Below, piece by piece: positions 1 to 6,943 of a stretch of 8,941 nucleotides of DNA. The translations under genes were made by a program, and so were the position numbers. The number at the start of each line of letters is the position of its first letter. The first letter of the stretch is position 1. Under the pieces are notes generated by a model, which was not told the DNA's origin, did not search any database, and saw nothing but the letters and a program-made list of their open reading frames with translations. This DNA is from Pseudomonadota bacterium (GTDB lineage Bacteria > Pseudomonadota > Alphaproteobacteria > Micropepsales > Micropepsaceae), in NCBI GenBank assembly GCA_025360685.1, contig JANYBR010000048.1, forward strand, positions 1-8,941. The letters are read 5' to 3'.

Positions 1-127
1 GCTTGAAATAGCTGAGGGCGTCGCCGTCCAGGATCGGCGGTTCGGGACCGTCGAGCGTGACAAGCAGATCGTCGATGCCCGCACCCGAGACCGCCGCCAT
101 CAAATGCTCTATCACGCCGACCTTCGC
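1..127 (-). pseudogene. lpxC: Inverted duplicate fragment of lpxC (antisense copy)
   Basis: Read on the minus strand, this segment encodes the same LpxC stretch as 138-264, including the EHLMAA zinc-histidine motif and the DGPEPPILDG motif. It has neither a start nor an end of its own and runs off the window edge. Plus-strand translation of it, from the GTG at 57, gives a peptide beginning MTSRSSMPAP that is only the antisense reading and resembles no LpxC N-terminus. It should not be annotated as part of the lpxC product. It is most likely an assembly or amplification artefact. Confidence 0.85.
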
Positions 128-264
128 GTCCGGAGATGCGAAGGTCGGCGTGATAGAGCATTTGATGGCGGCGGTCTCGGGTGCGGGCATCGACGATCTG
201 CTTGTCACGCTCGACGGTCCCGAACCGCCGATCCTGGACGGCGACGCCCTCAGCTATTTCAAGC
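1..264. repeat. Perfect fold-back inverted repeat (127-base arms, 10-base loop)
   Basis: Bases 1-127 are the exact reverse complement of 138-264: each position x pairs with 265-x. I read the arms through and found no mismatch. The loop, 128-137, contains the short palindrome TCCGGA. The left arm starts at base 1, so its true length is unknown and may be limited by the window edge. The right arm reads straight into the rest of lpxC and is the native copy; the left arm is the same lpxC segment inverted. Arms this perfect inside a single-copy essential gene suggest a fold-back chimera made during amplification or assembly at a contig end. A very recent real inverted duplication is possible but less likely. 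Confidence 0.97.
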
Positions 265-788
265 TGCTCGAGCAGGCGGGAACCAGGGCACAGTCCGGCC
301 CCAAGCATGCGATTAAAGTGACCCGTACCGTCGCCGTGACGATCAAGGACGCGAGCATCACCCTCAGTCCTGCCGATGCAGCGGAATATTCCTACGATCT
401 GGACTATTCCAACACCAAAGCCATTGGCAGGCAGTCCTACACCGTACCCTTCACGCGCGACAGTTTCGCGCGCGAAATTGCGCCCGCGCGCACCTTCGGA
501 TTCATGCATGAACTAGAAATGCTGAATAAAATGGGTCTGGGGCGAGGTGCATCGCTGCAGAACACGCTTGCCATCGAAGGCGACACTGTCATCAACAAAG
601 ACTTGATGCGTTTTCCCGATGAGTTCGTGCGGCACAAGATCCTGGATGCCATCGGCGACATGGCGCTTGCCGGAGCGCCGCTCATTGCAAGGTTTCACGG
701 GGTGAAATCGGGCCACGCTACCAACAATGCGGTGCTGCGCGCCTTGTTCGCGGACCCCGCCAACTACATGACAATCGATTTAGCGTGA
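129..788 (+). CDS. lpxC: LpxC, UDP-3-O-acyl-N-acetylglucosamine deacetylase (5'-truncated)
   Basis: LpxC is the zinc-dependent cytoplasmic deacetylase that performs the committed step of lipid A synthesis. Visible signatures are EHLMAA with the first zinc His (codon 159-161), the DGPEPPILDG motif, FGFMHELEMLNKMGLGRGAS, the HKILDAIGD motif with the second zinc His (633-635) and zinc Asp (645-647) followed by the catalytic-site Asp (657-659), and SGHATNN with the active-site His (714-716). About 220 codons remain of the roughly 300-320 usual for the family. The missing N-terminal part would lie upstream, but the sequence folds back there at the inverted repeat. An open frame continues upstream to GTG 57, yet that part is antisense lpxC and not native. 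The exact junction within 128-137 cannot be fixed; SGDAKV just before the His motif reads as plausible LpxC. The C-terminus and stop look normal. The gene is followed by bamD, as in many alphaproteobacteria. Confidence 0.93.
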   Translation, partial: SGDAKVGVIEHLMAAVSGAGIDDLLVTLDGPEPPILDGDALSYFKLLEQAGTRAQSGPKHAIKVTRTVAVTIKDASITLSPADAAEYSYDLDYSNTKAIGRQSYTVPFTRDSFAREIAPARTFGFMHELEMLNKMGLGRGASLQNTLAIEGDTVINKDLMRFPDEFVRHKILDAIGDMALAGAPLIARFHGVKSGHATNNAVLRALFADPANYMTIDLA

Positions 789-811
789 GCCGCCGAAAGC
801 CGTGCTATAAG
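783..811 (+). promoter_or_regulatory. Possible promoter for bamD-recN-ligA
   Basis: In the 148-base gap after lpxC there is a TATAAG hexamer at 806-811, resembling a -10 box. The region about 17 bases upstream (GCGTGA, 783-788) is only a poor match to a -35 box and overlaps the lpxC stop region. If real, it would let bamD, recN and ligA be transcribed independently of lpxC. This is inference from one hexamer only. Confidence 0.25.
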
Positions 812-826
812 CCCGCCCGAACTGCC

Positions 827-868
827 CCGCGGTCTTAACCCTGGTGGCCTTTGGACTGGACCGCGGTC
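827..868. repeat. CCGCGGTC / GACCGCGG repeat in the lpxC-bamD gap
   Basis: CCGCGGTC at 827-834 is matched by its inverted form GACCGCGG at 859-866, with 24 bases between. Because the CCGCGG core is itself palindromic, the same bases also give a direct repeat, CCGCGGTC, at 861-868. No T-run follows, so it does not look like an intrinsic terminator. The spaced half-sites could be an operator or chance in GC-rich DNA. The rest of the 789-936 gap holds no gene I can support. Confidence 0.4.
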
Positions 869-923
869 GGCGCCGGATGGCATAAAGGCTTGGTCCAAAA
901 CAACAAACGCGCGACGCGCAGCC

Positions 924-930
924 GGACGGA
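924..930 (+). promoter_or_regulatory. Ribosome binding site of bamD
   Basis: GGACGGA lies 9 bases before the ATG at 940 and 6 bases before an adjacent in-frame GTG at 937. Either spacing is usable; ATG is preferred on codon grounds. Confidence 0.55.
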
Positions 931-939
931 ACAGCAGTG

Positions 940-1797
940 ATGGCGCTTGGAATCTCAGTATCCCGAAACCTGGTTCGTGCCGCGGTGATCGGAATCGTGG
1001 CCGCGTTCAGCCTTGCGGGCTGCGACTCGCTTGGCGGCCTTCTGGGCAAGTCGGCCGACGAAAACAAGGAGCCGGAATATGTCGAACGTCCCGTCAACCT
1101 GATCTATGGCGATGCCTGGAAGAGGATCAACCAGGACGATTGGGTCGGGGCAGCCAAGCAGTTCGACGAAGTCGAGCGCCAGCATCCCTATTCCATCTGG
1201 GCGCGCCGGGCGATGCTGATGTCCGCTTACTGCTACTATCATGCCAATCACTACACCGAGGCGATCAGCACGGCCGACGAGTACATCTCCCTGCATCCCG
1301 GCAGCCGCGAAGTCGCCTATGCCTTTTATCTGAAGGCCATTTCGCTCTACGAACAGATCGTCGATGTCGGCCGCGACCAGTCCAGTACGGAAGGCGCATT
1401 GACCGCGCTGCAGGATGTGGTGCAGCGCTTTCCCGACTCCGAATATGCGCGCGACGCCACGTTGAAGATCGACCTCACCCTCGATCATCTGGCGGGCAAG
1501 GAGATGGCGATCGGCCGCTACTACCTGAACAAGGGCGACTATGTCGGTGCCATCAACCGTTTCCGCTCGGTGGTGGAGCAATATCAAAAGACCTCGCAGA
1601 TCGCCGAGGCGCTGGAGCGCCTGACGGAGGCGTACTACGCCCTGGGCGTCTACAATGAGGCGAAGACCGCAGCGGCGGTGCTGGGGGCAAACTATCCCGG
1701 CAGCCCCTGGTACAAGGATGCCTATGATTTGCTGCAGGGCCACCACATGAAGCCCGAGATTGACCAGGGCTCATGGATGTCCAGAATCTTCGGCTAG
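940..1797 (+). CDS. bamD: BamD, outer membrane protein assembly lipoprotein
   Basis: BamD (formerly ComL/YfiO) is the essential lipoprotein partner of BamA in the complex that inserts beta-barrel proteins into the outer membrane. The 285-residue product opens with a type II signal peptide: Arg residues at 9 and 13, a hydrophobic stretch, and the lipobox LAGC with the lipidated Cys at 28. The residue after Cys is Asp (CDS). In enterobacteria Asp at +2 favours inner-membrane retention, but that rule is not reliable in alphaproteobacteria. The mature part is a chain of TPR-type helical repeats; the family-typical stretch from YVERPVNLIYGDAW through FDEVERQHPYSIWARRA is clear. Length fits the family. 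The start is ATG 940, with an in-frame GTG at 937 as alternative. It lies between lpxC and recN, with recN starting 19 bases after its stop, suggesting co-transcription with recN and ligA. Confidence 0.95.
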   Translation: MALGISVSRNLVRAAVIGIVAAFSLAGCDSLGGLLGKSADENKEPEYVERPVNLIYGDAWKRINQDDWVGAAKQFDEVERQHPYSIWARRAMLMSAYCYYHANHYTEAISTADEYISLHPGSREVAYAFYLKAISLYEQIVDVGRDQSSTEGALTALQDVVQRFPDSEYARDATLKIDLTLDHLAGKEMAIGRYYLNKGDYVGAINRFRSVVEQYQKTSQIAEALERLTEAYYALGVYNEAKTAAAVLGANYPGSPWYKDAYDLLQGHHMKPEIDQGSWMSRIFG

Positions 1798-1816
1798 ATT
1801 CTCAAAGGGCGGAGCG

Positions 1817-3505
1817 ATGCTCGCGGCGCTGACAGTCCGGGACATCGTATTGATCGAGACGGCGGCGCTGGAATTCGCCCCCGGCCTCAACGTCCTGACG
1901 GGCGAGACCGGCGCCGGCAAATCGATCCTGCTCGACGCGCTCGGACTGGCGGCAGGCGGTCGCGGCGGCGGCAGGGCAGCAGTCCGCTCCGGCGCCGCCC
2001 AAGGTTCCGCCACCGCTGTGTTCGAACCATCCGCGCGCAATCCAGCCCACGCGTTGTTGGCCGAACAGGCGATTGCGGCCGAAGGCGAGATCGTCCTGCG
2101 ACGCACCTTGTCGGCCGATGGCCGCACCCGCGCCTTCGTCAATGACGAGCCGGTCGGCGTCGCGTTCCTGCGCGATCTCGGGGCGGCATTGCTGGAAGTG
2201 CATGGCCAGGCGGACGATCGCGGCCTGTTCGATGCCTCAACCCATCGCGGCATGCTTGACGCTTTTGCGGGGCACGATGCGCTGCTGCGCGAAACGGCGC
2301 AGGCGTTTGCTGCGTTCGACCGCGCCCGCGCGGTTCTTGCCGAATTGCGCGTGGCCGCGGCCGCCGCCGCAGCAGACGCCGAATATGTGCTACACGCGCT
2401 CAAGGAACTCACCGCGCTCGGACCGGAGGAAGGCGAGGAGGCGAAGCTCTCGCAAGACCGCGCGCTTCTGATGAACGCATCGCGCATCGCCTCGGACGTA
2501 TCAGCTGCATCGGACCTTCTGAACGGCGAGCGCGGCGCCGGCGCCCAGATATCCGCTGCGTTGAAGCGCCTGTCGCGGATGAGCGAGGAAGCACGCAAGG
2601 CGTCGGCTCCGGCCGAGCAGGCGCTCGATCAGGCGTACAACGCGCTGGAGGACGCGCGTCGAGAACTGGATTCACTGTCGGCGCGCCTCGACTTCGAGCC
2701 GGGGCAACTGGAGAAAACCGAAGACCGCATTCACGACCTGCGTACGGCGGCGCGGAAATATGGCGTGACGCCGGACGCCCTGCCGCGCGTGCTGCGCGAA
2801 TTCGAGTTCAAGCGTGATGCGCTCGACAGCGGCGGCGGCCGGGCCAAGGAAGCCGAAGCGGCTACTAGTGCGGCGCGCTCGATTTTTCTCGAGACGGCCG
2901 GCAAGTTGTCCACATCGCGCGCCGGCGCGGCGCGCAATCTCGAGAGCGCCGTCGCAGGCGAATTGGTCCCTCTGAAGCTCGGTCATGCAAGGTTTCAGGT
3001 CGCGCTCGAGACACTCGGCGAAGACGCCGCTGGTGCAGGCGGTCTGGAACGGGTGGCGTTCGAAGTCGCGACCGTCGAGGGCGCTACTTTCGGGCCTTTG
3101 ACCAAAATCGCTTCCGGCGGCGAACTGGCGCGTTTCTCACTCGCTTTGAAAGTGGCGCTGGCTGAAGCCTCGACACCGGCGGCGCTGGTGTTCGACGAAG
3201 TGGATCGCGGCGTCGGCGGCGCGGTGGCGGATGCGGTCGGCGAACGGCTGCAGCGTCTTGCCCAATCCACGCAGGTTCTGCTGGTCACCCATTCACCGCA
3301 GGTGGCCGCGCGGGCGGAGCGGCATTTCCGCATCACGCGCTCGGGCGACAAGACGCGCGTCGCCCTTCTGGATGACGAAGCGCGCGCGGAAGAAGTGGCG
3401 CGCATGCTCTCCGGTGCCATCGTTACCGAAGAAGCGCGCGCCGCCGCGCGCCGGTTGATCGCCGAGGCTCGCTCGCCGACTCCCAAGAAGCGCAAGCGCG
3501 CATGA
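1817..3505 (+). CDS. recN: RecN, DNA double-strand-break repair ATPase
   Basis: RecN is an SMC-like ATPase that acts early in recombinational repair of double-strand breaks, bringing DNA ends together and working with RecA. The 562-residue protein has the expected split ATPase: Walker A GETGAGKS at residues 29-36, a central Ala/Glu/Arg-rich region likely to form the coiled-coil arm (roughly 150-370), the ABC signature SGGEL at 433-437, Walker B ALVFDE at 456-461, and the switch His at 492 in LLVTHSPQ. The tail is basic (PKKRKRA). An open frame extends upstream to ATG 1760 inside bamD, but ATG 1817 is chosen: it gives the family-typical N-terminus MLAALTVRDIVLIE and has AAGG at 1805-1808 as ribosome binding site. 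Its stop overlaps the ligA start by 4 bases (ATGA), indicating translational coupling. I see no sign of an SOS operator, but none would be expected immediately upstream if it is transcribed from the bamD promoter. Confidence 0.96.
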   Translation: MLAALTVRDIVLIETAALEFAPGLNVLTGETGAGKSILLDALGLAAGGRGGGRAAVRSGAAQGSATAVFEPSARNPAHALLAEQAIAAEGEIVLRRTLSADGRTRAFVNDEPVGVAFLRDLGAALLEVHGQADDRGLFDASTHRGMLDAFAGHDALLRETAQAFAAFDRARAVLAELRVAAAAAAADAEYVLHALKELTALGPEEGEEAKLSQDRALLMNASRIASDVSAASDLLNGERGAGAQISAALKRLSRMSEEARKASAPAEQALDQAYNALEDARRELDSLSARLDFEPGQLEKTEDRIHDLRTAARKYGVTPDALPRVLREFEFKRDALDSGGGRAKEAEAATSAARSIFLETAGKLSTSRAGAARNLESAVAGELVPLKLGHARFQVALETLGEDAAGAGGLERVAFEVATVEGATFGPLTKIASGGELARFSLALKVALAEASTPAALVFDEVDRGVGGAVADAVGERLQRLAQSTQVLLVTHSPQVAARAERHFRITRSGDKTRVALLDDEARAEEVARMLSGAIVTEEARAAARRLIAEARSPTPKKRKRA

Positions 3506-5691
3506 GTGCGGCGCTCACCAAGAAGTCGGTGGACAAGCTTTCCTCGGCGGAGGCCGGGAAGGAACTAGATCGTCTCGCCGCCGAGATTGCCGAGCACGAC
3601 CGCCGCTACCATGGCGAGGACGCGCCGGTCATTTCGGATGCCGACTATGACGCGCTGCGCCGCCGCAACGACGAGATCGAGGAGCGGTTTCCGTTGCTCA
3701 TCCGCGCCGACAGTCCCTCGCACCGCGTGGGCGCGTCGGTGTCGGAAAAGTTTGCCAAGGTCGTGCATGCCAAGCCGATGCTGTCGCTCGACAACGCCTT
3801 CAACGACGAAGATGTGCACGATTTCGCCGTGCGCGTACGCCGATTCCTGGGTTTGAAGGAGGACGACAAGCTCGCTCTCACCGCCGAACCCAAGATCGAC
3901 GGGTTGTCCGCGTCGCTGCGCTTTGAAAACGGAGTCTTGGTGCGGGGCGCGACGCGCGGCGACGGCGCCGAAGGCGAAGACATCACGGCGAATCTGAAGA
4001 CCATCAAGGACATTCCGCTGCGCCTGCGCGGGAAGGCTCCCAAGGTGCTGGAGGTGCGCGGCGAGGTCTATATGAGCCATCGCGAATTTGCCGCCCTGAA
4101 CAAGCGCCAGGAGAAGGACGGCAAACCGGTCTATGCCAACCCGCGCAACTCCGCCGCCGGTTCGGTGCGCCAGCTCGATCCGTCGATCACCGCTTCGCGC
4201 GCACTGAATTTTTTCGCCTATGCCTGGGGCGAGGCCAGCGAGCTGCCGGCAGACTCGCAATGGGGAATGCTGAAGGCGTTCGAAGGCTTCGGCTTCGCGG
4301 TCAATCCGCTGACCAGACGGGTGGACACTGTCGACGCTGTACTGAAATTCTATCGCGACATCGAGGCGAAGCGCGCCAAGCTTGGCTATGACATCGACGG
4401 CGTCGTCTACAAGGTCGACCGGCTGGATCTGCAGGAACGTCTGGGCTTTGTCTCGCGCAGCCCGCGCTGGGCCATCGCGCACAAGTTCCCCGCGGAGCAG
4501 GCCGAGACGATCCTCGAGGATATCGACATCCAGGTCGGCCGCACCGGCAAGCTGGCGCCTGTCGCCAAGCTGAAGGCGATCACGGTCGGCGGCGTGGTGG
4601 TGCAGAACGCCACCCTGCACAATGAGGATGAGATCGCGCGGCTCGACGTGCGCATCGGCGACACCGTGGTCATCCAGCGCGCCGGCGACGTCATCCCGCA
4701 GGTCGTGCGCGTGGTGACGGAGAAGCGTCCGCGCGGCGCCAAGCCGTTCCAGTTTCCGCACACATGCCCTGCCTGCGGCAGCCATGCCGTGCGCGAGGTC
4801 GACGAGAAGACCGGTAAGGAAGATGTCGACCGCCGCTGCACCGGTGGGCTCATCTGTCCGGCGCAGGCGGTGGAGCGGCTCAAGCACTTTGTCTCGCGCC
4901 AGGCGTTCGACATCGAAGGCTTCGGCGGCGTGTATATCGAGACCCTGCATGAGAAGGAATTGCTGAAGGAGCCCGCCGATATTTTCCGTCTGACAAAGAA
5001 GCCCGACGCGCTCGACCGCGCGCTGGCCGAGCGCCGGGCTGAATTGTCCGCCGAGCGACGCGCCAAGGACGGCAGGGGCGAGACGATGAAATCGAAGAAG
5101 GAGACCAAGGCGGCAGCTGAGGCCGATGCCGAGAGCAAGCTGGTCGAGAATCTCGTCACCGCCATCGACGCACGCCGCAAGATCGGCTTTGACCGCTTCA
5201 TCAACGCTCTCGGCATCCGCCATGTCGGCGAGACCAATGCCCGCCTCATCGCCCGCAACTATTCCAACGTCGATGCATTCCTGGCGGCGATGGAGGGCAA
5301 GAATGCGGTGGCCGAGCTGGACGCGATCGAAGGGGTCGGCGAGGTGCTGGCGCAGGCGATCAAGGATTTCTTCGACGAGCCGCACAACAAGAAGCTTGTG
5401 AAGAACCTGTTGAAGGAAGTGACAGTCGTCCCGCTTGCCGCGCGCAAGATTGCAGGCTCGCCGGTCGCCGGCAAAACGGTGGTGTTCACCGGCTCGCTCG
5501 AGAAGATGACGCGCCAGGAAGCCAAGGCGCGCGCGGAATCGCTGGGCGCCAAGGTCGCCGGCTCGGTGTCGGCCAAGACCGATCTTGTCGTCGCCGGTCC
5601 CGGCGCGGGATCGAAACTCACCGAAGCGCAGAAGCACGGCGTCAAGGTGATCGACGAAGACGCCTGGCTGAAGTTGATCGAGGGGCTTTGA
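3502..5691 (+). CDS. ligA: LigA, NAD+-dependent DNA ligase
   Basis: LigA seals nicks in duplex DNA using NAD+, joining Okazaki fragments and finishing repair. The 729-residue protein shows all domains in order: the Ia NAD+-binding region (HDRRYHGEDAPVISDADYDALR), the adenylation domain with the KIDG motif and adenylated Lys at residue 131, followed by RGDGAEGED, the OB fold (VGRTGKLAPVAKL), a four-Cys zinc finger (Cys 422, 425, 446, 452), helix-hairpin-helix repeats (ALGIRHVGE and AIEGVGEVLAQAI), and a C-terminal BRCT domain from about residue 651 (GKTVVFTGSLEKMTRQEAK). It is longer than the roughly 670 residues of many bacterial LigA proteins. A charged linker at about residues 499-546 stands where other LigAs have a short stretch of the first HhH unit, and the zinc-finger loop is a few residues longer. 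The ATG overlaps the recN stop; no strong Shine-Dalgarno is visible, consistent with coupling to recN translation. Confidence 0.97.
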   Translation: MSAALTKKSVDKLSSAEAGKELDRLAAEIAEHDRRYHGEDAPVISDADYDALRRRNDEIEERFPLLIRADSPSHRVGASVSEKFAKVVHAKPMLSLDNAFNDEDVHDFAVRVRRFLGLKEDDKLALTAEPKIDGLSASLRFENGVLVRGATRGDGAEGEDITANLKTIKDIPLRLRGKAPKVLEVRGEVYMSHREFAALNKRQEKDGKPVYANPRNSAAGSVRQLDPSITASRALNFFAYAWGEASELPADSQWGMLKAFEGFGFAVNPLTRRVDTVDAVLKFYRDIEAKRAKLGYDIDGVVYKVDRLDLQERLGFVSRSPRWAIAHKFPAEQAETILEDIDIQVGRTGKLAPVAKLKAITVGGVVVQNATLHNEDEIARLDVRIGDTVVIQRAGDVIPQVVRVVTEKRPRGAKPFQFPHTCPACGSHAVREVDEKTGKEDVDRRCTGGLICPAQAVERLKHFVSRQAFDIEGFGGVYIETLHEKELLKEPADIFRLTKKPDALDRALAERRAELSAERRAKDGRGETMKSKKETKAAAEADAESKLVENLVTAIDARRKIGFDRFINALGIRHVGETNARLIARNYSNVDAFLAAMEGKNAVAELDAIEGVGEVLAQAIKDFFDEPHNKKLVKNLLKEVTVVPLAARKIAGSPVAGKTVVFTGSLEKMTRQEAKARAESLGAKVAGSVSAKTDLVVAGPGAGSKLTEAQKHGVKVIDEDAWLKLIEGL

Positions 5692-5702
5692 ATACCTCAA
5701 TT

Positions 5703-5833
5703 GTCATGGCCCGCCGGAGTGCGCGCCACCCAGCTGATGGCGGGACGCCGAACTCAACCAAAATTCTCCGCCAAATTCTTACGCAGCGAAATCTGTCTCC
5801 CACTGGGTAGCCCGCACTGCGGCGGGCCATGAC
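5703..5833. repeat. Palindromic intergenic element with 31-base inverted arms (MITE/REP-like)
   Basis: This 131-base element fills the gap between the convergent ligA and esterase genes. Arms 5703-5733 and 5803-5833 match in inverted orientation at 28 of 31 positions and begin and end with GTCATGGCCCGCC / GGCGGGCCATGAC. The right arm contains its own hairpin (GCCCGC 5810-5815, GCGGGC 5822-5827), and the left arm a weaker one. The interior is more AT-rich and holds two AAATTCT copies (5761-5767, 5773-5779). It encodes nothing. I see no clear target-site duplication. It may also end transcription from both sides, although there is no T-run. Confidence 0.8.
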
Positions 5834-5841
5834 GGTGGTGG

Positions 5842-6849
5842 CTAGCGCAACGCCATACCCAAAATGGGTAGGCTCACATCCATCCGGTAGTCGACCGAGG
5901 AGTGGTTATCGGGAAATTCCTCGTAGGTATGCGGTACGTCGAAATGCTGCAGCCGCTTGTGCATGCGCCGCGCGCCGTACACCAGGTTATACTGGTCGAT
6001 GTCGCCGCAATCGATATAGAGCGCCTTGAGCTGCTTCAGGCCGGCGTCGTGTTTTTCGACCAGCGACAACGGGTCCCAGGCAAGCCAATTGTTCCAGCGT
6101 TCGGCGATCAGCTCGCAGGTATCGTGCGTGACCGGCAGGCGCACGCCATAGGGCGCGGTCGAATCGGGATCGAAGCTCGCCGCCTGCGCCAGGATCATGA
6201 TGATGTGGATGTCGGAGTCCTTGAACTTCTTGGACTGCCAGAACTTGTCGACCCAGGCGCGGATGCCGCCCTCGGTTTTCGCCAGCGCCCGCAGCACCGG
6301 CACGAATTCGTGGCGGTAGAGCAGCTCGAATCCCATGTCGCCGGAATGCACCGCCGCCGCGCTCCAGAAATCGGGATGCAGCAGCGCATGCACCATCGCG
6401 CCATAGCCGCCGCTCGACTTGCCGAACAGGCCGCGTTTGCCGCCGCCGCCGCAGCCGAACTTGGCTTCGACGAACGGCACCGCCTCCTGCAGCAGGAAAT
6501 CGTCCCAGCGGCCCATGACGGACGAGTTCACATACTGGTTGCCGCCGAGCTTTGTGAAACAGTCGGGGAACGCGACCACGCAGGGCGGCATCGCGCCGGA
6601 CGCGATCAACCGATCCAGGCGCTCGGGCACATTCTCGCCGAAATTCTTCCAGTTGGTGTGGACCGGTCCGCCGGCGGTGAAGCCGACCAGATCGACCAGC
6701 AACGGCAGGCCCGAACCAAAATGGCCGTGCGGGACGTAGACGTCGATGGCGCGGATATTGGGATCTTCAAGGAAATTGCCGTCGAGCACTTTGCTCTCGA
6801 GCGAGAGCCGATGGATCGTTCCATGCGGCGCGGCGTGATCTTTTCTCAT
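5842..6849 (-). CDS. Alpha/beta-hydrolase, esterase D / putative esterase family
   Basis: The 335-residue product has the features of the putative esterase family (PF00756), which includes S-formylglutathione hydrolase, antigen 85 and enterochelin-esterase-like enzymes. The nucleophile is Ser 145 in GKSSGG, within GLFGKSSGGYGAM. The acid is probably an Asp in CGDIDQYN and the catalytic His is 316 in FPDNHSSVDYR. The oxyanion/core strand is LLVDLVGF. I see no signal peptide or membrane segment, so it is probably cytoplasmic. It is longer than typical S-formylglutathione hydrolase (about 280 residues); extra length lies in a segment between nucleophile and acid that could form a lid. The substrate cannot be told. 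The frame stays open upstream to a TTG at 6864, but ATG 6849 is chosen because a TGAGG ribosome binding site lies 6 bases before it. It lies 94 bases downstream of the peptidase gene on the same strand, with a palindromic repeat between. Confidence 0.85.
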   Translation of the reverse strand: MRKDHAAPHGTIHRLSLESKVLDGNFLEDPNIRAIDVYVPHGHFGSGLPLLVDLVGFTAGGPVHTNWKNFGENVPERLDRLIASGAMPPCVVAFPDCFTKLGGNQYVNSSVMGRWDDFLLQEAVPFVEAKFGCGGGGKRGLFGKSSGGYGAMVHALLHPDFWSAAAVHSGDMGFELLYRHEFVPVLRALAKTEGGIRAWVDKFWQSKKFKDSDIHIIMILAQAASFDPDSTAPYGVRLPVTHDTCELIAERWNNWLAWDPLSLVEKHDAGLKQLKALYIDCGDIDQYNLVYGARRMHKRLQHFDVPHTYEEFPDNHSSVDYRMDVSLPILGMALR

Positions 6850-6855
6850 TCTGTG

Positions 6856-6860
6856 CCTCA
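6856..6860 (-). promoter_or_regulatory. Ribosome binding site that decides the esterase start
   Basis: Read on the minus strand this is TGAGG, 6 bases before the ATG at 6849. It lies downstream of the alternative TTG at 6864, so it supports the shorter 335-residue product. Confidence 0.6.
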
Positions 6861-6871
6861 ACAATATTTGT

Positions 6872-6923
6872 TGTCATCCCCGGCTGAGCATTGCGTCAGC
6901 AATGCGAGGGGAAGGGGATGACA
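6872..6923. repeat. Nested palindromic repeat between the peptidase and esterase genes
   Basis: The outer arms TGTCATCCCC (6872-6881) and GGGGATGACA (6914-6923) are perfect 10-base inverted copies. Inside them GCATTGC (6888-6894) and GCAATGC (6899-6905) form a perfect 7-base stem around the loop GTCA. The GAGGGGAAGGGG stretch and the overall form match a class of dispersed palindromes I know from alphaproteobacterial intergenic DNA. Transcribed from the minus strand it would lie between the two genes and could form a strong hairpin that stabilises or separates the two messages. Confidence 0.8.
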
Positions 6924-6943
6924 GTTGTGTTTAACGCCAAGTC

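Noticed and set aside
1..264. Natural regulatory hairpin or cruciform
   Set aside because: The arms are protein-coding lpxC sequence and the native start of the gene is missing; a fold-back artefact explains this better.
827..866. Intrinsic terminator after lpxC
   Set aside because: The arms are short, the loop is long (24 bases) and no T-run follows.
955..1746. 263-codon open frame on the minus strand opposite bamD
   Set aside because: bamD has a lipobox and a typical BamD/TPR sequence on the plus strand, so this is a shadow frame.
1760..1816. Upstream extension of recN starting inside bamD
   Set aside because: The added 19 residues are unlike RecN N-termini and are out-of-frame bamD; ATG 1817 with its own AAGG site fits better.
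3565..5700. 711-codon open frame on the minus strand opposite ligA
   Set aside because: ligA on the plus strand has every family motif. The antisense frame has no recognisable domain and is a typical GC-rich shadow frame.
5902..6921. 339-codon open frame on the plus strand opposite the esterase
   Set aside because: The minus frame carries the Ser-Asp-His triad in family context and a good ribosome binding site; the plus frame shows no domain.
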